A DNA stretch of 64,000 nucleotides from Hymenobacter amundsenii (lineage in GTDB: Bacteria; Bacteroidota; Bacteroidia; Cytophagales; Hymenobacteraceae), in the NCBI RefSeq assembly GCF_002204745.1, contig NZ_NIRR01000015.1, positions 29,236 through 93,235 of the forward strand. The letters run 5' to 3'. The position numbers were made by a program, and so were the translations under genes. The notes beneath the pieces were generated by a model. That model worked only from the letters and a program-made list of their open reading frames with translations. It had not been told where the DNA came from and searched no databases. Shown here one piece after another: positions 50,179-56,999 of the stretch; the first letter of the stretch is position 1, and the number at the start of each line of letters is the position of its first letter.

Positions 50179-51620
50179 CTACAGCTTGTACGCTACATCC
50201 AGCCCCAATTGCATTAGCGGGGTGATTTCCTGATGGTCCACGATCAGCTTCTGGTTGATGCGGGCGGCCACCGGGTAGGGGTACACTTTATCGAAGATGG
50301 CACCGATGCCCAGGCCGCTGGTATTGGCCAGAATCAGCTCCTGAATTAGCTCGCCGGCGCCGGGAGCCACCATGGCGCCACCCAGAATCCGGCGTTTCTG
50401 GCCGGGGATGGGGAGCAGGTTTTTCTCGATGAACAGCAGCAGCCGGCCGTAGCGGTGCTCATCAACCACAGCCCGGTCGTCGTCGGCGAAGTCGGTTTCC
50501 CACCGCTCGTAGCTCGTGCTCGCTTTTTTAGCTCGGGCTCGTCGAGGCCGAAGTGGGCTACTTCGGGGTCGGTGAACGTGACCCAGGAGAAGTGGTCGTA
50601 GTCAAGTTGCTTCTTGATTGGCGAGAAGAAGTTGAACACCAGCAGGCGCATGTGCAGCTCGGCCCCGTGGCTGAATTTGAGCGAGTTGGCCGCGTCGCCG
50701 GCCACCACAATATCGGGGTTGGTGGTAGTCAGGTGCTCATCGAGCTTAATGTGGCCATCCTCATCGACCTCAATGCCGGCCTTCTCCAGCTGCAAGCCCT
50801 CGAAGCGCACCTCCCGCCCGATGGCCACATAGCCAATATCGAAATCGAGCCCAAACTCGGCCCCTTCCTTGGGCTGCACACGGGCGTGGGTGGCACTGCT
50901 GAAGCTGACTACTTCAGCGTTGCAGTGGATGGTGAGGCCCTCGGCCCGCAACCGCTCCTCCAGCACTTGGCTGATGGTGGCATCCTCGTGCTCCAGCAGC
51001 CGCGGGCCGTGGTGCACGATGGTTACCTGGGAGCCGAGGCGCTGCATGGCCTGGCCCAGCTCCACGCTGTTGGGGCCGCCACCCACCACTAGCAGCCGCG
51101 CGGGCAAGTGGCGCAAATCCCAGACGTGCTGGTTGTCGTAGAGCTGCACCCGCTCCGCCCCGGGAAGCTGCAGCTGCTTCGGACGCGAGCCGGTAGCCAC
51201 GGCCAGCTTGCGCCCCCGGTAGGTTCGCCCGTTGATTTCGACCTCGTGCTCGCCTACGAATTTCGGCGTCCCGATTTCCACCGTTACGCCCTGTTCGCGC
51301 AGGTAGTCGGGGTTTTCGTGGTGGCGGATGATGGCCTGGCGGCTCTGCACGTAATCCATGACCTGGGCCATATCGGCCGCGCCGCTTACCTGCAGGCCGA
51401 ACTGAGTGGCCTGCCGGGCCTGGTGCACCTGCCGCGAAGCATGGATGAGAGCCTTGCTGGGCACGCAGCCGTGGTTGAGGCAGTCGCCGCCCACATCTTG
51501 GGCGGTGCGGTCAATCAGCAGCACCCGCATATCGGCCTTGGCCATAAACAGGGCCAGCCCCAGCCCAGCCGAGCCGGCCCCGAGCACAATCAGGTCAAAA
51601 TCAGCTTCCTTTTTCGTCAT
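50179..51620 (-). pseudogene. FAD-dependent pyridine nucleotide-disulfide oxidoreductase, frameshifted
   Basis: Mercuric-reductase/dihydrolipoamide-dehydrogenase-like flavoprotein. FAD-binding LIVLGAGSAGLGLALFM, redox-active GGDCLNHGCVPSKALIHA (Cys47, Cys52), NAD-binding LLVVGGGPNSVELGQAM and VVAGDAANS. The frame breaks in the T6 run at 50524-50529; one more T gives ELKKASTSYERWETDF and continues DEHRYGRLLLFIEKNLLPIP to the stop at 50179, about 480 residues in all. The C-terminal part lacks the HP...E catalytic pair of lipoamide dehydrogenases, so it is not a true Lpd. Probably a sequencing homopolymer error or fresh mutation. Confidence 0.85.
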
Positions 51621-51678
51621 AAGGATACTTTACGGGCAAGCGTTGTCGGCGGGTTGTGCGGGTGGCGTTGGGCCTGGT

Positions 51679-51826
51679 ATGCGCCTCACCCCCTAGCCCC
51701 CTCTCCGAAAAAGGAGAGGGGGAACCAGATGCTAAATTTTAGTCTAGTGGTGGCGGCTTTAGTTCTAAAACTAAAAGCTAGTCCCCCTCTTCTTTTTCGG
51801 AGAGGGGGCTAGGGGGTGAGGCGCAT
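51679..51826. repeat. Perfect 35-bp inverted repeat, CTCACCCCCTAGCCCCC family
   Basis: Arms 51679-51713 and 51792-51826 are exactly complementary (outer ATGCGCCTCACCCCC, inner CTCTCCGAAAAAG). A separate family from the GTCAT repeats. It lies in the gap between the acetamidase and oxidoreductase genes, both leftward. Confidence 0.93.
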
Positions 51827-51859
51827 GCCAGGCCAACGCTGAACGCCCAAGTCGAAACC

Positions 51860-52927
51860 TCACTTGCGCTTGCGTTTCGCCCCGGTTTCCCCCGTGAAAA
51901 TGTTCTTCGGAATCATGGCGTGCACGCCCTTGGTGCCGTCGACGAGCTGGGTGATTTCCATATCGGCGGCCACGCTGGCCAGCATGTAGGCGTCGTCGTG
52001 GCTGAGGTGCTTGGTGGTCATCAGGAAGTCGAGCATCTCGCGCAGAGCAATTTTGGTGGCCTTGGTCAGGTCCTCGTCGGTGCCCATCGTGAGGTAGTGG
52101 GTGGGCGTTTCGGCCCGGGGCCAGGTCAGGTGCAGGTCTTTGCGCACGATGAACTCCAGCTCCCCGGTCAACGACGTTTCCAGGGCCGTAATATCGACTT
52201 CGCCGTTGCCCTGGCCGGCGTGCCCGTCGCCCACCTCAAACAGCGCGCCCGCCACGTGCACCGGAATGAAGAGCGTGGTGCCGGCTACCAGCTCCTTATT
52301 GTCGAGGTTGCCGGCGTGGATGCCGGGCGGGGCACTGTTGATGCGGCCGGCCGCGGGCGGTGGGGCCACGCCCATGCTCCCAAAGAACGGCCGCAGCGGA
52401 ATATCGATGCCCGGGGCGAAACGGGCCAGCATCTTCTGCTTGTCGAGCGGGATGATGCGCATGCGGGCGTAGCCGAAATCCTCAGGCAGAAAGCCGCTGG
52501 TGGGCCCGAAGGCGTTGTAGGCGTACGGTATGGCCAGCTCCACCTTATGGATGCGTACTTCGAGCACGTCGCCGGCTTCGGCCCCGGCCACGTAAATCGG
52601 GCCCGTCAGGATGTGCCCGCCGGGCCCCTTGTTGCTGACGGTCTGGTAAATCGCGCGCAGGGCCGGCTCCACCTGGTCGGGGGCCACGCCGGCTCCTTCG
52701 AGTTTGGTGGGGCTGGAGGTGATGAGCGTGCTAACCCGCACCCGGTCGCCGGAGTTGATGCGCAGGACAGGCGTGGCGGCGGCATCATAAAAGCCCCAGG
52801 CCACGGTGGTGGGCGAGGCGTCGAGTTGGTGGGTAACGGGCCGGGCGGGCGCGGTCTGGGCCCGCAGGCCAGTGGTTGGGGCCAAGCCGAGGGCCGCTAT
52901 GGGCAGCAGGAAGTAGCGTAGTTTCAT
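51860..52927 (-). CDS. Exported acetamidase/formamidase family protein
   Basis: A 355-residue protein with signal peptide (FLLPIAALGLAPTTGLRA). The FmdA_AmdA family pattern is clear: TVAWGFYDAAATPVLRINSGD, GPGGHILTGPIYVAGAEAGDVLEV, RPFFGSMGVAPPP, PGIHAGNLDNKEL, and AGALFEVGDGHAGQGNGEVDITALE. Known members hydrolyse formamide or acetamide; secreted versions of Bacteroidota have no confirmed substrate. It has a typical length and complete domain. Confidence 0.93.
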   Translation of the reverse strand: MKLRYFLLPIAALGLAPTTGLRAQTAPARPVTHQLDASPTTVAWGFYDAAATPVLRINSGDRVRVSTLITSSPTKLEGAGVAPDQVEPALRAIYQTVSNKGPGGHILTGPIYVAGAEAGDVLEVRIHKVELAIPYAYNAFGPTSGFLPEDFGYARMRIIPLDKQKMLARFAPGIDIPLRPFFGSMGVAPPPAAGRINSAPPGIHAGNLDNKELVAGTTLFIPVHVAGALFEVGDGHAGQGNGEVDITALETSLTGELEFIVRKDLHLTWPRAETPTHYLTMGTDEDLTKATKIALREMLDFLMTTKHLSHDDAYMLASVAADMEITQLVDGTKGVHAMIPKNIFTGETGAKRKRK

Positions 52928-53030
52928 GGGGAGCAGGGAGTTTGGCTAAAGGCGCGGCCCACCGCCAGCAGGTTGCGCGGCTGTAGCGCGAAGCTCCAGC
53001 TTCGCGTACCGTTAAACGATGATTGAACAG

Positions 53031-53123
53031 GTAGGGTGCGAGGCTTGTCCCCGCCCGCCGGTGAACGGACCGGGGCCAAATCGTTGAACGGCGGGCGGGG
53101 GCGGGGGCAAGCCCCGCCCCTAC
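53031..53123. repeat. GTAGGGTGCGAGGC palindromic repeat (second family)
   Basis: Imperfect arms GTAGGGTGCGAGGCTTG / CAAGCCCCGCCCCTAC with inner CGCCCGCCGGTGAACG / CGTTGAACGGCGGGCG. Related to 38138-38250. The nearby TGTAGCGCGAAGCTCC (from 52982) recurs at 44.1 kb. Confidence 0.75.
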
Positions 53124-53174
53124 GTCTCGCCTCTAAATAACTACTTTGCGGGCTCCTACCCTGCTCCCTTCTTC

Positions 53175-54374
53175 ATGTCCCGCATTCTTCCCACCATCGT
53201 GCTGGCGCAGTTCGGCTGCACCTCGCTCTGGTTTGCCGGCAACGCCGTGGCCCCCGAACTGGCCGCCCGGTTTGGGTTGCCGCCGGGCTTCGTGGCCGTG
53301 CTTACCAGCGCCGTGCAGCTGGGTTTTATTGGGGGCACGCTCACGTTTGCGCTGCTGGCCGTGGCCGACCGATTTTCGCCTTCTCGGGTGTTTTTCGTGA
53401 GTGCCCTGCTGGCGGCGGGCTGCAACCTGGCCCTCAACGCCCCCGGCCTCGGGGCCGACGGGCTGCTGGCCTGCCGCTTCCTGACGGGCTTTTTCCTGGC
53501 CGGCATCTACCCGGTGGGCATGAAAATCGCGGCCGATTACTACGCGGCCGGGCTGGGCCGCTCGCTGGGGTTTCTGGTGGGGGCGCTGGTGCTGGGCACG
53601 GCCTTTCCGCACCTGCTGCGGGGCCTGAGCGCGGCCCTGCCCTGGCAAACCGTAACCACCGCCACCTCGGCGCTGGCGGCGCTGGGCGGCCTGGCCATGC
53701 TGGCGCTGGTGCCCGACGGCCCCCCACCGCCGCCCCGGCCTGCGCCTGCGCCCCGCCGCCCTGCTCGACGGTTTCCGCGAGCCCGGGTTTCGGGCGGCGG
53801 CGCTGGGCTACTTCGGGCACATGTGGGAGCTATACACGTTCTGGGCCTTCGTGCCAATGATGCTGACGGTGTGGCGGGCGGCGCACCCGGCGGCAGACGA
53901 TGCCAACGGACCGCTGCTGGCCTTCAGTATTCTGGCGGTGGGGGCGGTGGGGTGCGTGGGCGCGGGGCTGCGTGGCCCAGCCGGCGCGGGGCCCGGGCGG
54001 TGGCGGCCGGAGCGCTGGTGCTCTCGGGGGCCTGCTGCCTGCTCTCGCCGCTGGTGCTGGGCGGGGCCGGACCGTGGTGGCTGGGACCGGCGTTTCTGGG
54101 CTTCTGGGGCCTGGTGGTAGTGGCCGACTCGCCACTGCTCTCGACGCTGGTGGCCCAGCAGGCCCCACCCGCCAGCCGGGGCACGGCCCTCACGCTGGTT
54201 ACCTGCCTGGGGTTCGCCCTCACCATTGCCAGCCTGCAATTCACCAGCTGGCTGGCCACCCACGTGCCTGCGCCCTACGTGTACCTACCGCTGGCGCTGG
54301 GGCCGCTGCTGGGGCTGTGGGGGTTGCTTGGGCGGGGACGGGTGATAGTAGGAGTTAAGGTAGCTTCAGAATGA
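53175..54374 (+). pseudogene. MFS transporter with two frame disruptions
   Basis: An inner-membrane MFS carrier of the CynX/NimT-like type (SRILPTIVLAQFGCTSLWFA; FLTGFFLAGIYPVGMKI). Helices are continuous to residue 183. One extra C in the C6 run at 53720-53725 pushes the frame; the true reading GLRLRPAALLDGFREPGF, GYFGHMWELYTFWAFVP continues in the second frame, and the first frame resumes near 53985 at ARAVAAGALVLSGACC to the stop. The raw single frame hides this as a Pro/Gly/Arg-rich nonsense stretch. Likely two or more sequence errors, otherwise a pseudogene. Confidence 0.8.
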
Positions 54375-55533
54375 ATGTATTAGTTATAAGATATTGGCTA
54401 ACAGTAGCTAGATTGCGCTATTTAGTAGAGTACTGCTAGCGAATTGCCGCCACTGGCTGTCTTATATGAATGACATCACTGTAGATTTATAGCCAGTACT
54501 AAAGACAGACGAAAAAAATAAAACTCATAAATATGATTTTCCCAAAAGCAAAAAAGATAGCCAAAGAACTTGATTGGCACAGGACAAATAATGCTGTATT
54601 TGGGATTTACAAAGGCCTCTTTTTTAACGTTGGTGACGGCAGTTTGTTAAGTAATCCTCAATACAAGTATATAACTGTTACAGCCGATAACTTAACCGCA
54701 GATCAAAAACTTCAAATTAAAACAGAACTGGATAACAACAAGAAACTTTTAAAATTTTCCCATTTTGAAATTAATAACAATAGTGTATTCATTCAGTATT
54801 TCGAAAACCTGACGTACACTAAGGTCACAACGGTTTATTTATTGTTTGATTTTTTTGTTGATTTGTTCAAAAAAATCAACATTAAAGAGAATACAAATTG
54901 CCATAATTGCGAGATAACAGACAATCTAAGATACTATGATCTTAATGATAGTGGCACCATACTTTGCAATCCATGTTTCCAAGAGACAGAGAATATTTAT
55001 TATGAAATTGAAAGAGAAAATCTTTCAGAAGAGAAAAATTATCTAACAGGGTTTTTAGGCTCTCTGTTCTTCTCAATTCCAGGAATCGTAGCTTGGGTGT
55101 TAGTTGCCTTATACTTAGACACACTTGCTTCTGCTATGGCAATTGTAATAGCCTTTCTTGGCATTAAAGGATATGAGTATTTCAAAGGAAGACACGGAAA
55201 ACTAACTAAATATATAATTGTTCTTACCAATATAATAAGTATAATAATTGCAAATATAGCCACAGTCATTGGGTTGCTGATGAACGAAGGGTTAACAGTA
55301 AGTCAATCTTTTGGTGAATTAGAAATAAACGAATCTGCAAATGATTTACTTTTTGAAAATACAATGATTTCATTTTTATTGGCTTTATTTATTTGGATTT
55401 GGCTTTTATTTATTCTTAAAGACAATAAATTAACAATAAAGCTTGCAGATAAATTTTAAGATTTGATGTTCTATACAATACTTTTTCATAATAATAATAA
55501 TGCAAAAATCATTAAAATCGATAATATTTGTAA
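54375..55533. other. A+T-rich insert
   Basis: Base composition changes abruptly after the MFS stop codon and returns to G+C-rich just at the hairpin at 55534. The roughly 1.16 kb insert is A+T-rich throughout, including its flanks (54375-54532 and 55460-55533), and holds one gene. No repeats or target duplication could be identified at the edges. It is the clearest sign of foreign DNA in the window. Confidence 0.75.
54533..55459 (+). CDS. Zinc-ribbon, four-helix membrane protein of unknown function
   Basis: I do not recognise this 308-residue protein. The first 165 residues are soluble and rich in Lys, Asn and Ile; a ribbon-like Cys quartet is present, CHNC (Cys123, Cys126) and CNPC (Cys145, Cys148), likely binding zinc. 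Four hydrophobic helices follow (about 171-193, 196-215, 226-250, 285-305), with a short C-terminal tail. It would sit in the inner membrane with the N-domain in the cytosol. Codon use is A+T-rich, unlike every neighbour, so recent transfer is likely. It may be an effector or immunity-type protein, but nothing proves it. Confidence 0.75.
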   Translation: MIFPKAKKIAKELDWHRTNNAVFGIYKGLFFNVGDGSLLSNPQYKYITVTADNLTADQKLQIKTELDNNKKLLKFSHFEINNNSVFIQYFENLTYTKVTTVYLLFDFFVDLFKKINIKENTNCHNCEITDNLRYYDLNDSGTILCNPCFQETENIYYEIERENLSEEKNYLTGFLGSLFFSIPGIVAWVLVALYLDTLASAMAIVIAFLGIKGYEYFKGRHGKLTKYIIVLTNIISIIIANIATVIGLLMNEGLTVSQSFGELEINESANDLLFENTMISFLLALFIWIWLLFILKDNKLTIKLADKF

Positions 55534-55575
55534 CGCAAAACGCCCTGCAGCCTTTCGGCTGCGGGGCGTTTTGCG
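55534..55575. terminator. Terminator copy A (oxidase-tail type)
   Basis: Stem CGCAAAACGCCC / GGGCGTTTTGCG (55534-55545, 55564-55575) with inner GCAGCC / GGCTGC. It corresponds in place and sequence to the hairpins at 56305 and 56940, each beside an oxidase gene 3' end. Confidence 0.75.
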
Positions 55576-55594
55576 TTGCGGGAAGCGGCAAGCG

Positions 55595-55652
55595 TTACAG
55601 CATCTTATCGAGCATGATGGGCAGGCCGCGGACGCTTTGAAGCCGCAATCCG
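55595..55652 (-). pseudogene. 3' fragment A of a YagR-like molybdenum hydroxylase gene
   Basis: About 18 codons reading SVRGLPIMLDKML to a TAA, then a trailer and hairpin like those of the intact yagR gene (tail KRVRDLPILLDKLL). It is more diverged than fragment B. The rest of the gene is gone, and the upstream side abuts the DUF433 antitoxin start region. Confidence 0.65.
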
Positions 55653-55664
55653 TATCTTCCCCTC

Positions 55665-55904
55665 ATGGATATCAAAGCCCTCATCACTATTGACCCTGAC
55701 ATTCTGGGCGGGCAGCCGGTGTTTGCCGGAACGCGGGTGCCGGTGGAGTCGCTGTTCGACCATCTGGAGGCTGGCGTGCCGCTGGATGAGTTTCTGGACG
55801 ATTTCCCGACGGTGAGCCGGGAGCAGGCGGTGGCGCTGCTGGAAGTGGCAAACCGGCTGCTGACTTCCCGTAACATAGCGCAACTATATGAAGCTGCTGC
55901 TTGA
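55665..55904 (+). CDS. DUF433 antitoxin (VapB45-like)
   Basis: A 79-residue DUF433 protein: LITIDPDILGGQPVFAGTRVPVESLFDHLEAG and GVPLDEFLDDFPTVSREQ carry the family core, a winged-helix DNA-binding fold. It is the upstream partner of a DUF5615 toxin and overlaps it by 17 bases, the usual order. Such antitoxins bind the toxin and repress their own operon. A TATCTTCC sequence just before the ATG resembles the -7 element, so the mRNA may have a very short leader. Confidence 0.92.
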   Translation: MDIKALITIDPDILGGQPVFAGTRVPVESLFDHLEAGVPLDEFLDDFPTVSREQAVALLEVANRLLTSRNIAQLYEAAA

Positions 55905-56217
55905 TGAGAATCTGCCGAAGCGGCTCCGGCAGGATTTTCCCGAACATGAGGTCTTCACCGTGCGCGACAAGGACTGGAACGGCATCAAGAACGGGGAGCT
56001 GCTGAAACTAATGGTGGCCGATGGCTTCGATGCGCTGCTCACATTTGACAAGAATTTGCAGCATCAGCAGAATTTCGCCAAGTACACGCTAACCGTGTTC
56101 GTGCTTACGGCTACAATTAATCAGTACCGAGTTTTAACTGCCCTTTCTCCTCAAATAAATGCGCGTCTGGCTGGTGCTGAGTGGCCGGTGGGGCCGGTAA
56201 TAATCCGGGCTGATTAA
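55888..56217 (+). CDS. DUF5615 PIN-like toxin (VapC45-like)
   Basis: A 109-residue PIN-fold protein. KLLLDENLPKRLRQDFPEHEV, VRDKDWNGIKNGELL and FDALLTFDKNLQHQQNF carry the acidic residues (Asp6, Glu7, the DKDW Asp, the FDKN Asp) of the Mut7-C/DUF5615 nuclease-like site. It overlaps the DUF433 gene and is probably an RNase toxin held in check by it. The pair lies between oxidase-tail fragments A and B. Target RNA unknown. Confidence 0.92.
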   Translation: MKLLLDENLPKRLRQDFPEHEVFTVRDKDWNGIKNGELLKLMVADGFDALLTFDKNLQHQQNFAKYTLTVFVLTATINQYRVLTALSPQINARLAGAEWPVGPVIIRAD

Positions 56218-56219
56218 TA

Positions 56220-56288
56220 CAGTCTTCGCAACGAAGCGGTAGAGATGTTTCGACAAAGGCCCCGCCCTCGCTAAGCATGACGTGCTGT
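56220..56288. repeat. Partial GTCATGCT-type repeat
   Basis: A half-element with GAAGCGGTAGAGATGTTTCG and GCTAAGCATGACGTGCTG, matching the right part of the copy at 35.8 kb. The left arm is lost or strongly altered. Confidence 0.55.
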
Positions 56289-56304
56289 TGCGCCATTCAA
56301 CACA

Positions 56305-56344
56305 CAAAACCGCCCCGCGACCTTTCGGCCACGGGGCGGTTTTG
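56305..56344. terminator. Terminator copy B (oxidase-tail type)
   Basis: CAAAACCGCCCCG / CGGGGCGGTTTTG (56305-56317, 56332-56344). Nearly the same hairpin as at 56940. It serves the small gene at 56459-56803, through the fused oxidase tail. Confidence 0.75.
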
Positions 56345-56365
56345 CATTACGGAAAGCGGCAACAG

Positions 56366-56458
56366 TTACAGCAGCTTGTCGGGCATAATGGGCAGGTCGC
56401 GGACGCGCTTGCCGGTGGCGTGGAAGACGGCGTTGGCAATGGCGGCCGCTACGCCGGG
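56366..56458 (-). pseudogene. 3' fragment B of a YagR-like gene
   Basis: Thirty codons reading GVAAAIANAVFHATGKRVRD, then LPIMPDKLL to a TAA, against the intact tail GVTAAIANAVFHATGKRVRD LPILLDKLL. It starts exactly where the stop codon of the upstream 114-codon gene ends, so the fragment is now only a trailer for that gene. Confidence 0.8.
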
Positions 56459-56803
56459 TTACTTGGGCAGCGAGGTGCTGGCCCCCGTGAGAGTTTCGCC
56501 GAGTTGAAGCAGCTTGGTTCTGATTTCTTCGTCCACGTCCTCGTCGGCGGCTCTGGTGGCAAGCTGCCCCAGGGCGTCGAGCGTGTGGGCAATATTGGCG
56601 CTATCGTTGGTGCTGATGTAGTCTTTCAGGTTCTTCAACTCCAGGGAAATTTCGCCCTGGCTACCGGGACCGTTCAGGTCGAGCATCCCAATCCAGCTAT
56701 CAATCTGGTTGGCAGCTGGTGCGGCGGTGAGGCCGCCTTTAACGGCGTTGATGGCATCGTCGAGCGACTGGCCGGCAGAGGAAGGATTGTTGGAAGTTGA
56801 CAT
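56459..56803 (-). CDS. Small protein of unknown function
   Basis: A 114-residue acidic, helical protein without signal peptide or membrane segment (MSTSNNPSSAGQSLDDAINA ... TLDALGQLATRAADEDVDEE). I do not recognise a family; I infer a small cytosolic helical bundle of the kind often seen near stress genes. The ATG at 56803 is preferred over an upstream start at 56872. The stop codon is joined directly to fragment B of the oxidase gene and uses its terminator. A real gene is likely because its codon use is ordinary for the window. Confidence 0.65.
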   Translation of the reverse strand: MSTSNNPSSAGQSLDDAINAVKGGLTAAPAANQIDSWIGMLDLNGPGSQGEISLELKNLKDYISTNDSANIAHTLDALGQLATRAADEDVDEEIRTKLLQLGETLTGASTSLPK

Positions 56804-56939
56804 ATCAGATTGGGTTAGTGAAAGAACCCTATAGTTTACTGCTGCTGATTCGGAAAGGTTAGGCAAAATCACCCTTCCGCCCTCCCTGAGAGCACAGCGC
56901 CAATCCGTTAGCCCCCTGCATCATCCTTCTGCCCACAAA

Positions 56940-56977
56940 AAAACCGCCCCGCGACCTTACGGTTGCGGGGCGGTTTT
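56940..56977 (-). terminator. Terminator of the molybdenum hydroxylase operon (copy C)
   Basis: AAAACCGCCCCGC / GCGGGGCGGTTTT (56940-56952, 56965-56977) with inner GACC/GGTT pairing. On the minus strand it ends in a run of seven or more T residues. Confidence 0.85.
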
Positions 56978-56999
56978 GCATTGCCTGAAGTGGCGGCTG

